A program made the position numbers and the translations under genes. DNA of 27,675 bases from Stramenopiles sp. TOSAG23-6. Taxonomy: Eukaryota > Sar. The notes below the pieces were generated by a model, which ran no database searches, had not been told where the DNA came from, and was given only the letters and a program-made list of their open reading frames with translations. Every line of letters begins with the position of its first letter. Position 1 is the first letter of the stretch. Shown here piece after piece: positions 1-9,081 of this stretch. The stretch lies in the NCBI GenBank assembly GCA_900128565.1, contig LT635979.1, positions 1 through 27,675 of the forward strand, in the 5' to 3' direction.

Positions 1-63
1 TTTTTTTTCGTACGAAATTTTGTACCTAACAAATTTTTTTTGAAATATTTTTCCAAAATATAT
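1..63 (+). mobile_element. Introner-like intron, 5' end cut by window edge
   Basis: This is the 3' part of an intron of the repeated family. It opens inside the core palindrome (TTTCGTACGAAA), continues through TGTACCTAAC (branch-like A at 29) and ends CCAAAATATAT at 63, followed by coding sequence of the ankyrin gene. There is no AG between the branch-like site and position 63. The 3' boundary is placed by alignment to the other copies. The upstream exon is outside the window, so this junction cannot be tested by frame. Confidence 0.75.
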
Positions 64-1250
64 ACACTCGTCAAGGTTTTATAGATTTTTATGGGAAGAA
101 AAAAGGAATAGCAAACTGGAATAATGCTGTAGGGAAACCTAATAAAAGTAAAACAGATACTAAAACTCAAGGAAATTTTTCAATTAGTAAACACTTCAAC
201 ATTATGCAGATGTCATCCGAGAATCAGCAGAACAAGGGTCAGATGACTAGCGAAAGATCAATAAATGGAGAAGTTTTGTGTGATACTCAACAAAATCGAA
301 ATTTGTTAGTTACGAAATCCATGAATGATCAAATAGATGATGTAGCGGAAGGTATAGTTTCGTATTCATCTGATGCGAACGACGTCGATATAATGAAACA
401 AAAAAGTAAGTCAAATACAAATACAAATCAGAAACAAAATAAAATTAAGTCAAATACAAATGTGGAAAAAAATAAAATTAAGCCAAATGCAAATGTTGAA
501 CACCAACCAATGTTTGACTCCGTATTTGGTCCTAATTCTCCTGCTGGTCGTCGCCACATTATGGATGAAGATATGATTCTATATTCACCAAATACGATTA
601 ATATTGAAAAGAAGCAACTAAAAGAAAAGTCTAGAATTTCGAAAGTTCATACATCAGTGAATATCTCACCACCGACACCTCCGATTGCATTATCAGAACC
701 TATATCTGATCCAGTAGTAAATCAGAATAATTCCACTAATCCAGTAGTACATCAGAATAATTCAACCGACACCTTACTTCTTTCAAATGAAAATGTGCTA
801 AATACCACAACACAAAAAAAAACACAAAAAAAAGCAATACCTAATGTAAAGACTAACAAAACAAATAAAAGTAGTAAAAAGAAAAAAAATGATAGAAAAT
901 TAACAAAGAAAGAATTGGACCATAAACTTCATGAAGCTGCGAGAAAAGGTCGACCTCAAACTGTGAAGTACTTCATTGATGCTGGTGCAGATGTAAATTC
1001 TAGAGATTCTCGAAAGGGATACACGGCACTCCATCAGGCGGCATGGTACGGTCATCGTGCTGTAGTGCAAGTATTACTTAATCAGGGTGCAAGACCTCAA
1101 GTAGTAAACTTTCGCGGCGAAACAGCTGTAGATGCAGCGTCTCTTGCAGGAAGACCGGATATGGTAGAACTTATGAAGGATGCACTTGGTCCAACTGATT
1201 TCTTTGCTCCTGTAGAGGCTTCGGATAATGATAGTAGTAGTACTATATAA
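64..1250 (+). CDS. Ankyrin-repeat protein, 5' partial
   Basis: The first ATG in this frame is at 204 (348 aa from there). The frame is open and protein-like upstream to about position 64 (residues such as GFIDFYGRKK and NWNNAVGKPN), right up to the end of the intron at 1-63. I therefore take 204 as an internal Met and the gene as continuing before the window. The N-terminal two thirds is Asn/Lys/Ser-rich low complexity with short internal repeats (KSNTNVE-like, and PVVxQNNST twice). The last ~110 residues hold about three ankyrin repeats, marked by LHEAARKGR, DAGADVNSRD, GYTALHQAAWYGH and ETAVDAASLAGR. Ankyrin repeats are protein-binding modules; the partner and role are unknown. The gene converges on the next one with a 90 bp gap. 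Confidence 0.8.
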
Positions 1251-1340
1251 ATATTATATAATATAATTAGATATTCATCTTTAAAGATAGTGATTGTCGT
1301 GTAACATTTTTTTTAATTTATTTGATAGTAATAGGTATGG

Positions 1341-3281
1341 CTAAAATGCATATTTAACATTTAAATTACCACCATATGAATGCTTTCTTCGCATTGGAAT
1401 TTCATCTCCTTTATTAACATTATCATTTATTATCCTATTTGTAATGTTTGAGGTATTAGATTTCTTTCTTTGTTGCGCTGATGATACCCTGGTAATCTTT
1501 GAAGGTTGAAATTTTTTTCTCTGTCGCGCTGCTGATGCCGCACTAGCTCGTATTCTGGCATTTCCTCTAGTACTATTAGTTTGCACACGATAAATCTTAT
1601 TACTATAGCTACTATGTGAAACCTCTTTATTTATCTGTTGAACAACTTTAACGGCATTTAGTGCAGACCCACTAGCTACAAGCGGGGAAACATCTTGATA
1701 ATCTGGGTGAGATGTACCTTTTGATGTTGCTTTAATTGCAGCGGCAAGAGCTCCAGGAATGGTATTAAAATCAATATCCTCGTTATCATTTTGAAATCCT
1801 TTTTCTAGTTTCTGTACAGGAGAACTCCAAATCCCTTCCATTAAATGCGATCGCTTCTCAAACGGAGATACACTTGTGCTTATTGAATTTTCTCTTTTTT
1901 TGCTATCTGGTATTTTTACTGGAGTTTTCACAACGTTTTCCCATATTTCATCTATAGACATTTGCATTTCTAATAAGCCTTTAGGTTTTACTTTTTGAGA
2001 TATCATATTATCATTATTCATATCATCATCCCTTGTATTTTTTATATCTTTTGTATCTTTTGCATCATTTGTATCTATTGCATTTGTTGTATGTTTTGTA
2101 TCTATTGTATCTATTGGACTTTCTTGACTTGATGGTTTTTTACTACTGTGGTGGAGAGCAAAACCAATGGTACTATTTTTATTACTAACAGGAAAATTTT
2201 CACTAATATTGTTTTGCAAAATGACATTATTATCATTATTGATACTAGTGGCGTTGACTTTGCATTCAATGGGAATATCTCCGACATTTTCTTCATCATT
2301 AATCATCCCATGATCTTCAATTATTTCCATTCTATTCTCAATATTTCTAATTTTTTCCTCAATTTGTAATTTTTTTTCTTCTATATCAACATTTTTATAT
2401 TGATCATCATCATCCATTAATAATGCTCTTAACTCATCTTCCAGAATTTGCATTTCTTCATCTAACTGTTCATATTCATGTAAAAGTTTGGAATGATCTA
2501 CTTTATCTATATAGACTATTTCATGATGCGGTATGTTCGAATCTTTTGATGTTTCTGAAGGTTGGTTTCGATTAGTTTCAGAAGGTTGGCTTCGATTAGT
2601 TCCAGATAGCGCTTCCTCTAGTTTAACATTGGCTTGATGAAAGCTTTTGTTTCTACTATAAGAGAAATCAACAAAACTCGTTTTTTTAGATTGGCGATTC
2701 ACATGTGAATGTTTTAAATGGTCCGATATTTGAAATGTTGTTGACATTTTTGAAGCGACTGAAGATGAATTTTCAGAAAACTGACTTTTCAATAAACTCT
2801 CATCAGGGACAGGGACAGCAATGTCACTTGTGTGGGTTGCAGCTAGTTTCTGTGAAGAATGATCAACACTTTCATGTGCAGTCAGCACGTATGCAACCGC
2901 ATCTGCGGCAGCTGCAGCCAAACTATCAGCATCTTTGACGTGATCGAAATCGAAAACATCAAGACCTGCTGCGACAGCGCTTGCTTTATTACCTGTTGAA
3001 CGAGCACACTGGATGAGTTGTTTGTCCCGCTCTTTCCGCCAATTACGAGAGATCCGAATAATGCCATGTTTATCAAATGAATCCCGCCGTCGATTTAAGC
3101 GCTCCAACCAATTGTCAGACGCAGATGTATGTGGTTGGCTGTCTAACGATAATGAAGGAGATCTATCACCACGAGAAAAAGCCCTTCGAGCATTAAAACG
3201 AGTCTGGGTCAATGGTGAATTTATAAAGCCCTTTAGACCGCTTCCACGACTTTTGAGCTGCTCACGTGAAAGGACACTCAT
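1341..3281 (-). CDS. Uncharacterised coiled-coil protein, 646 aa
   Basis: A single uninterrupted frame starts at ATG 3281. I do not recognise a family. The N-terminus is Arg/Ser-rich (RRAFSRGDRSPS, WLERLNRRRDSFDKHG). An Ala-rich stretch lies near residues 120-130. Residues about 265-320 form an acidic coiled coil (LLHEYEQLDEEMQILEDEL, then IEEKIRNIENRMEIIED). The middle is Asp/Asn/Thr-rich low complexity made of short DTKDT-like repeats. The C-terminus is basic with ASAASAARQRKKFQ and is probably disordered. No signal peptide or membrane span is visible. A structural or cytoskeletal scaffold role is only a guess. The length and the biased but protein-like composition support a real gene; the opposite-strand frames inside it look like shadows. 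Confidence 0.7.
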   Translation of the reverse strand: MSVLSREQLKSRGSGLKGFINSPLTQTRFNARRAFSRGDRSPSLSLDSQPHTSASDNWLERLNRRRDSFDKHGIIRISRNWRKERDKQLIQCARSTGNKASAVAAGLDVFDFDHVKDADSLAAAAADAVAYVLTAHESVDHSSQKLAATHTSDIAVPVPDESLLKSQFSENSSSVASKMSTTFQISDHLKHSHVNRQSKKTSFVDFSYSRNKSFHQANVKLEEALSGTNRSQPSETNRNQPSETSKDSNIPHHEIVYIDKVDHSKLLHEYEQLDEEMQILEDELRALLMDDDDQYKNVDIEEKKLQIEEKIRNIENRMEIIEDHGMINDEENVGDIPIECKVNATSINNDNNVILQNNISENFPVSNKNSTIGFALHHSSKKPSSQESPIDTIDTKHTTNAIDTNDAKDTKDIKNTRDDDMNNDNMISQKVKPKGLLEMQMSIDEIWENVVKTPVKIPDSKKRENSISTSVSPFEKRSHLMEGIWSSPVQKLEKGFQNDNEDIDFNTIPGALAAAIKATSKGTSHPDYQDVSPLVASGSALNAVKVVQQINKEVSHSSYSNKIYRVQTNSTRGNARIRASAASAARQRKKFQPSKITRVSSAQQRKKSNTSNITNRIINDNVNKGDEIPMRRKHSYGGNLNVKYAF

Positions 3282-3650
3282 TTCTTTGATTGAAGCAAAG
3301 CCATTGAAATATTATCATTTCATTATGCAATTAATGAAAACGGTTGTTCGTGCTAATACCATCATACACCAATTTGTTATAAAAAGCTTCGTTAGAAAGT
3401 AATAAATATATAATATAGCTAGTAGTATATATAGCTATATAATTAGTTAACGGTTACTTGGCAGTTACGTACATATGACTTTACTAAACTACTACGAACT
3501 GTCTCAAAGGTAGTACTACTCTAGCTAGGATACATGTATACTATTAGCTAGTCTACTTTACAGATTGTAATAATGATGCCATTCTATTTCATTTGATACC
3601 CAAAAACATACTAGATAGTAGTCTAATACCCATTCATAAGCCTAAGGCCG
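3282..3650. other. Divergent intergenic region, 369 bp
   Basis: This lies between two divergently transcribed genes and presumably holds both promoters. It is AT-rich with many TA and CTAG steps (for example TATATATAGCTATATA near 3427 and several GCTAG/CTAGC words between 3417 and 3555). The open frame crossing the start of the minus-strand gene (3013-3402, +) is a shadow. I see no RNA gene here. Confidence 0.4.
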
Positions 3651-4994
3651 ATGAGATTAGTGAAGAAACCGTCACTAATTTCTCAACACACCCTTCGAAT
3701 ACTCAAAAAAAATAATTGTGACACTAGCTCTGCTGTGATTATCCATGAAGGAAATTGGGGGAGTAGAGACTCTGTGCAACGGCGAAATAGAAGACTTGAA
3801 TATGGAAACCATAAAAGGGGTATTGTCAAGAAAAAGAGTAGTATCCAAAAAGTCAAGAAAAAGAGTAGTAACCAAAAAGAGCAGCCTGCAACAGTGGTAA
3901 AAAGAAGTACACCCTATGAACAGCGCGAAGAAAAACAATCAAGTAAAGATGGCAAAACCTCTACTAAAAAATCTTTAGAGAAAGCTTTGGAGCATCAAAA
4001 AAAAAAGCGCATTATGCTTCAACTTAGACATATGGAACACCAGAGGCGTTTGGAAAAAACGCGCCTTAAAGCTCGAAGGAAAATCTCAAAACAATTTCCA
4101 AGCCATTGGAGACACAAACCAAAACGCAACATTAATGCACCTATTCACATAGAATCAACAAAGCACGTATCAGGTGGTCATCCTCCATTTGATTTCTCAG
4201 TTGGTACAATGCATTCAAATTATATCAAGTATATTTCTAAAGCTGTCGAAAACGAAGAAAAAGCTTTAGGAACTTATACTGGAAATGATGATTTGATTCA
4301 AAGACATGAGTCTGGTTGGGCGCCACGCGTTCTACACAAGATCAATCCATCATTTGAAAAAGATAGAATAAATGGAACGCTAGTCTTGAAAAATCCTCAA
4401 AAGGTTGTTCAAGACATAAATGCAGCCCGACTTGAAAAGAATGTTAATTTATCTTCCAAAAAGGTTCTTTTAAAGACGCGACATAAACTTGCAAGCGAAT
4501 TGAAAGAAACTTCTAATACATTAAGAAAACAAATCCGTCGAAAACATAAACGCGATAGAAAAAGTGTACTAAAATCAGCATTAAGTATGTTTCATGATGA
4601 TATTGATCTTTCACTTTATAAGCATCAACGAAAAAAGAAAGTATCTATTTTGGATTCAAAAGTTTCCAAACAAGGTAAAACGAAAAAGAAAGTTCAATGT
4701 TCAAAAAAAGGAAAAAAAAAAGTCCATGTTGGGAAATTTTCCATCTATAAAGGCAAACCATCACCTTTAAAGCATAGTATGAATTCAAGTAGCATGAAAT
4801 CTATTCTACGTTCATCAGGTGATGTTTTCAGATATCCCAAACTAATGAAAAGTACCGCCCAAATTATGAATACTACAATTAAAGAGAAGAATAAAATGAA
4901 CATACCTGAAAGAGTTGCACGTGCTATTACTTCAGAAAGAGACTTACAGTGTAAAGTCAAGGAACATTTAAGTCGTGTACATGTACGAGAGTAA
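3651..4994 (+). CDS. Highly basic uncharacterised protein, 447 aa
   Basis: One open frame starts at ATG 3651. The protein is extremely Lys/Arg-rich. A short tandem repeat near residues 60-78 (VKKKSS followed by IQK or NQK) matches a roughly 27-30 bp DNA repeat at about 3826-3880. Residues about 105-145 form a charged helix (EKALEHQKKKRIMLQLRHME). The central part (HPPFDFSVGTMHSNYIKYIS; HESGWAPRVLHKINPSFEKD) is less biased and is the best candidate for a conserved domain. Basic clusters such as SKKGKKKV could act in nuclear or microtubule targeting. No family is recognised. It converges on the K+ channel gene with a 136 bp gap. Confidence 0.65.
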   Translation: MRLVKKPSLISQHTLRILKKNNCDTSSAVIIHEGNWGSRDSVQRRNRRLEYGNHKRGIVKKKSSIQKVKKKSSNQKEQPATVVKRSTPYEQREEKQSSKDGKTSTKKSLEKALEHQKKKRIMLQLRHMEHQRRLEKTRLKARRKISKQFPSHWRHKPKRNINAPIHIESTKHVSGGHPPFDFSVGTMHSNYIKYISKAVENEEKALGTYTGNDDLIQRHESGWAPRVLHKINPSFEKDRINGTLVLKNPQKVVQDINAARLEKNVNLSSKKVLLKTRHKLASELKETSNTLRKQIRRKHKRDRKSVLKSALSMFHDDIDLSLYKHQRKKKVSILDSKVSKQGKTKKKVQCSKKGKKKVHVGKFSIYKGKPSPLKHSMNSSSMKSILRSSGDVFRYPKLMKSTAQIMNTTIKEKNKMNIPERVARAITSERDLQCKVKEHLSRVHVRE

Positions 4995-5130
4995 ATTAGT
5001 TCATAAAGTGAAATAAAAAAGAATTAACAAAGAAATAAGATACTGTACGTCTATATATATATAATTTAATCGATTCAATACATTCAAGTAAATTAAATAT
5101 CGCTACAAGATCATGAAATGTTCAAAAATC

Positions 5131-6336
5131 TTATAAATTCACTGCTTCCACATCAATATTGCCTTGTGGAACAACCTTGCTGTTTTTTTCTTTCTTCTTA
5201 TCCACTGTCCTCATACCTGTTTTTCTTTTCATAGCTTTCCTCCTTTTAGCTCTCCGCATGGCTTTGAAATCTAGCTCTTCCATATACTCAGAGTAACCTC
5301 CAAGAAGTCCAGACAGAAGTGCTAGTCCAAGTAGAGTTAAAAGGGCAAATGCAAAAAATCCAGATGCTTTGAACCATCCCTCTCTTTCAGGCTTAAACGT
5401 TGGAGCATAATCTCCAAATCCAATTGTCGAAAATGTGATAGTAGCAAAGTATACAGACTGTAGAAAAGTCCAACTCATCACGATTGGGCCAAACATACTC
5501 AAAAAGAATATGTAGACGATACAAACTGAACTAATAATAATTAACTGCTTCCACTTTGGTAAAAACCAGTAATGTTTTTCCTCTTGATTCATTTTTTTTG
5601 TATAATATGCTTTAGCCACTCTTTGAATGTAAACGAGAATGCGATCTGAAACTAATGTCAGGGTGTATCCGAAATATCCAATTCCAATAAAGCAAAATAT
5701 AGCAATAAATGCTTTACCTCCGTCCGTAGCAGGCGCAAAAGTACCATATCCAATTGTAGAAATAATCGTCATCATAAAAAATATACTTGATGTGATTTCC
5801 CAGCTCATCGCCTTCACATCCGAACCTGAAATATCTCCACTACTTAAGCCTTCCAGCTGTGTTTTCAAATACGAAGGTATAACACCGACATATTTAGCCC
5901 CAGTAGCATCTGCTGGACATTGTTGTACACCATCAGACAATTTTGTTGAATCTTTGTTTGCGTTACAGTTTGTTACTGTGAATATGAAGTCGCTTTTAAA
6001 TCCTGAAGAGCTGGTACCTGAAGCAGCTTCAAAAGTAGTAAAAGCAGTCGCACTATCGTCGAGATAATCTTGCACAAATGATGCCTGCTTGTGATAAGCA
6101 ATAGCAGCATCTTTTTCTGCATCTGCTTCTATCAATTGAAAAATAAAAGCACCTCCTACCAATATGAAAACCGTTATCAAAAAGTGAACGCCGCACTGCA
6201 GATTCGAATAACGGTTACGATGTTGAAGTTGAAGATGATGTTGCCAAGACTCTAGTTTTAGTTTATCCAAAGCCTTTTTTGACATGCTTGCCTTTCTTTT
6301 AACTTTCCCTTTGAACTGAAACTCACCATCCTCCAT
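5131..6336 (-). CDS. Two-pore-domain (K2P/TWIK-like) potassium channel
   Basis: The 401 aa protein starts at ATG 6336. It has the K2P order: TM1 (about 50-69), a long extracellular loop with C124 and C140 (about 70-180), pore loop 1 with selectivity filter T194-IGYG, TM2 (about 208-230), TM3 (about 264-286), pore loop 2 with T304-IGFGD, and TM4 (about 322-346). The C-terminal cytoplasmic tail is very basic (MRRAKRRKAMKRK). Two filters per chain imply a dimeric channel giving background K+ conductance at a membrane. The TIGYG and TIGFGD filters are what is seen; ion selectivity is inferred from the family. No EF hands are visible in the tail, unlike plant TPK channels. Confidence 0.92.
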   Translation of the reverse strand: MEDGEFQFKGKVKRKASMSKKALDKLKLESWQHHLQLQHRNRYSNLQCGVHFLITVFILVGGAFIFQLIEADAEKDAAIAYHKQASFVQDYLDDSATAFTTFEAASGTSSSGFKSDFIFTVTNCNANKDSTKLSDGVQQCPADATGAKYVGVIPSYLKTQLEGLSSGDISGSDVKAMSWEITSSIFFMMTIISTIGYGTFAPATDGGKAFIAIFCFIGIGYFGYTLTLVSDRILVYIQRVAKAYYTKKMNQEEKHYWFLPKWKQLIIISSVCIVYIFFLSMFGPIVMSWTFLQSVYFATITFSTIGFGDYAPTFKPEREGWFKASGFFAFALLTLLGLALLSGLLGGYSEYMEELDFKAMRRAKRRKAMKRKTGMRTVDKKKEKNSKVVPQGNIDVEAVNL

Positions 6337-6605
6337 ATTTGAAGATTTGTACTATCGAGCAACGGGTAATCAAGTGAGTAACACCAAATGAGTTGTATAC
6401 ACCTTTATGTAGAGTTTGGTTTGCAAAGTTGCGACCTATTTCCGTTACTTTCGAGATTTTCGTGAAACTCCCTAAATAACGGACTTTTTTTTCCCTTTTT
6501 CGTGTTTTGTTTTGCTACCCCCAGTTTAAACTTTCAAGAATATATTATTACTCAATCTTTCGGAGTTCATCCAAATCGTTAAATTTTACATCGCTACTTT
6601 GCATA

Positions 6606-6827
6606 ATGCCTAAAGGACACAGCGTAACGAATTCCGGTACGAATTCCTCAGGGAATAGCTATTCATCGTATAATGGAGGCTCCTCATATCGTTATTCAAA
6701 TTCCAACGGAGGAAGTTACTACAGCAGTGGCAGTGGTAATTTTTACACTGCTCCGTCTTCGTCTGGTGGTGGAAGCTATTACCAAAGTACTAGCAAAGGT
6801 AGCAGTGGTGGTTGGTCTAAAAAGTAG
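6606..6827 (+). CDS. Small Gly/Ser/Tyr-rich protein, 73 aa
   Basis: The frame extends upstream to 6507, but I choose ATG 6606 (MPKGHSVTNSG) because the low-complexity protein character begins there. The upstream residues read like 5' UTR. The protein is almost entirely Gly, Ser, Tyr and Asn in short motifs (GNSYSSYNGG, GGSYYSSGSG, GGGSYYQSTSKG). It has no Cys and no membrane segment, and is probably disordered. Similar small GS/SY-rich proteins with an SVTNSxGN-like start are, as I recall, found in several eukaryotic groups without known function. An overlapping +1 frame (6673-6858) is a shadow. Confidence 0.6.
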   Translation: MPKGHSVTNSGTNSSGNSYSSYNGGSSYRYSNSNGGSYYSSGSGNFYTAPSSSGGGSYYQSTSKGSSGGWSKK

Positions 6828-6897
6828 ATATTTTCATGTGAAAAGTTATGTACAATAAGAAAGGACAGTAATGTGTTAAAATGTTGATCATTTTTTT

Positions 6898-8852
6898 TTA
6901 TAAAAAATTAGATTGAGTAACCTTCATAGCCATATTTTTTTCCATCCGAGCTTTTTTTTTCCCTTTTAAACCTGCTACTTTATCTTCATATGTACCACCG
7001 CAGTGTCGTTTGCACAATTTCGTATACTTCTTTGTACGATTATCAGTAAAATCTGCATCAACGGTAAAACAATCTTCTTCGGGAGAATGACTCGCATTTT
7101 CTATTGATTGTAGCAGCGTTCTGGCCATTGCCGCTTTCACAGAATATCGACACCATTGCTTTTCAACAACTTTCCTAATTGATGACAATGCACGTGTACT
7201 AATTGTGTGATCAAAATCAAGGTTATCAAAACTACAATCATACAAAAGAAGAGGCCAGTCTGGTGCCATGTCGTATCCAGGTTTACAAGGGCATTTTGAA
7301 ATATCTAAAAGTTGTTTAATTATGTATTTTAGAAAAATATTTAAAAAAAAAAAAAATTGTTAGGTACAAAATTTCGTACGAAAAAAAAATAAATTCGAAA
7401 TTGAAAAAAAAATAAAACATACATAGAAGGGTTTTCTTGACCACGACCGACTAGAAATAGTACCGCAACCATACAACGTACTTGATGCCATAAAAATCCA
7501 CGTCCACAAATTTCAAATACGAAAACTTCATCAGTATTGTTTTCTTGTATTGTTTCATCATTACTTTTCATTTCTTCTTCTTCTAAAATTTTTACTCCGT
7601 TTTGGGTTGCTTTAAATATTTTACAGGTGAGAATTTCTCTAACAAAATTGTGGACATTTACCACATCCATTTTACAAAAGTTACGAAAGTCATGCTGACC
7701 AACGAAATACGATGCTGCTTCTTGCATTTGATGAAGATTGAGGGATCTCTTTGGGAAGAAATATCTATAAGTTCTACTACGACAACTAAATCGTGCATCA
7801 AATGGTTGCAATGTTTGAGATTCATTTTTTTCATTTAATTCTTTCAAACGAAATGTATGTTTTTGTCTTGGAGCTTCGGACCAACCTAAAACTCTAATTT
7901 CTAAAGGTAATACATTATTTAGTAGCATTGCGTAGTCATGTTCTTTTTTGTGCATGTTGAGTTTACTTTCTAATGAACTTGAAGGTATTAAACGAACACT
8001 GAGCGTTCTACTTTTGAACTGTTTCTCAAAAACACAAGATTCTGATGCACCAACATCTCTCCAAGTTGAGTTTTTCTCGTCCAATATTTGAATGATTGTA
8101 TCAATCGGTGCAATTCCCATATAGTGATCGATTTTAGTTTCCAAATCTGCAACAGTTGCATTTTTTGGAAGATGTAGACAGGTTTTTCGGAAACCTCCGA
8201 ACATTTCAGTTTCCACTTTGACTACAACGTTATCACTATCATCAATAAGATCAATTTGTTTAGACTTATACTCCATATATTTAATACCTTCGGCAGCAGA
8301 CTTTGATGCGGCTTCTGTGAGAACACGGGGAACAAATGCAACACCACGTTTGAGTTTTGACCGAAGGTTCAAAGCAATAACTTGACCTGATGCACTAACA
8401 CCTTTATCGGTGCGACCACAACGGGAATACACAGATGATAAACGGTTTTCAATAAGGCAAGTTTTTTGTAAAGCATCAAATAGTTTTGATTCTACAGTAT
8501 TATCCGTATCAGATTGAGATGCGAGACCTAAATAATCTTCTCCATTATACCAAACTTTAAGAGCAATATGCCGCTGTCTATATTGTGAGAAATCAAATGG
8601 TCGACGGATCTTTTTCTTCTTTTTACATTTCACTTTTGCTGTTTTGTTATTTACACTAATGGAAGAATGTACAGTTGCTGTAATGACTTTTTTAGTTATT
8701 GTAGACAGCCGAAGTTTTTTAAGAGGAGGCTCTTCTAGTTGCACATGAGAACCTACGATACGACCGTTAATTTCGATTCTAGGACTTCCACTACGGTATT
8801 GCTGTACCAAATCAATCAGTTCCTCTTTTGAAAGGTTATCCAACCCATCCAT
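6898..8852 (-). CDS. PUS3: tRNA pseudouridine synthase, PUS3/Deg1-like (two exons)
   Basis: Exon 1 is 8852-7423 and exon 2 is 7321-6898, giving 617 aa after removal of a 101 bp intron. ATG 8852 (MDGLDNLSKEE) is the first ATG; the longer frame starts at TTG. A basic N-terminal extension (KCKKKKKIRRP) precedes the TruA-family core. FDFSQYRQRHIALKVWYNG and RCGRTDKGVSA follow, with catalytic Asp139, then CRSRTYRYFFP and FLWHQVRCMVAVLFLVGRG. PUS3 enzymes make pseudouridine at positions 38/39 of the tRNA anticodon arm. The join gives ENPS-II-KQLLD then CPCKPGYDMAPDWPLLLYDC, collinear with PUS3 of other eukaryotes. Without the intron the frame runs into nonsense at 7422. The gene is divergent from fumarylacetoacetase, with 229 bp between start codons. 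Confidence 0.9.
7322..7422 (-). mobile_element. Introner-like intron in PUS3 gene, 101 bp, GT...AT ends
   Basis: On the minus strand it begins GTATGTTTTATT at 7422. It carries the core palindrome TTTCGTACGAAA and GTACCTAAC (branch-like A at 7360), then poly-T, and ends CTAAAATACAT at 7322. The join TCT-ATA-ATT keeps the frame and restores the conserved ENPSII segment. The nearest downstream AG (CTTTTAG, about 20 nt into exon 2) would shift the frame. The dinucleotide AT lies on both sides, so the exact cut can slide by 2 nt without changing the product. Confidence 0.88.
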
Positions 8853-9081
8853 TGTACTGGAAGACAAGATGAATCTCGGGTTTTTGTGATTTCGACACTC
8901 AATTGTTCAGTATATTAAAGCTCAAAGTATCACTGCTGAAGTTCGACACTGACTGACTACTATTTTATTTCGAACACGAAATCTTGTTGCTGCCGCGATA
9001 TTATTATTGGCCAGTCTTTCGAATTCGCGTTGATATATTTGCATATTTGCTCTCTCTCTCTGCGCAATAATTGTGTCACTA

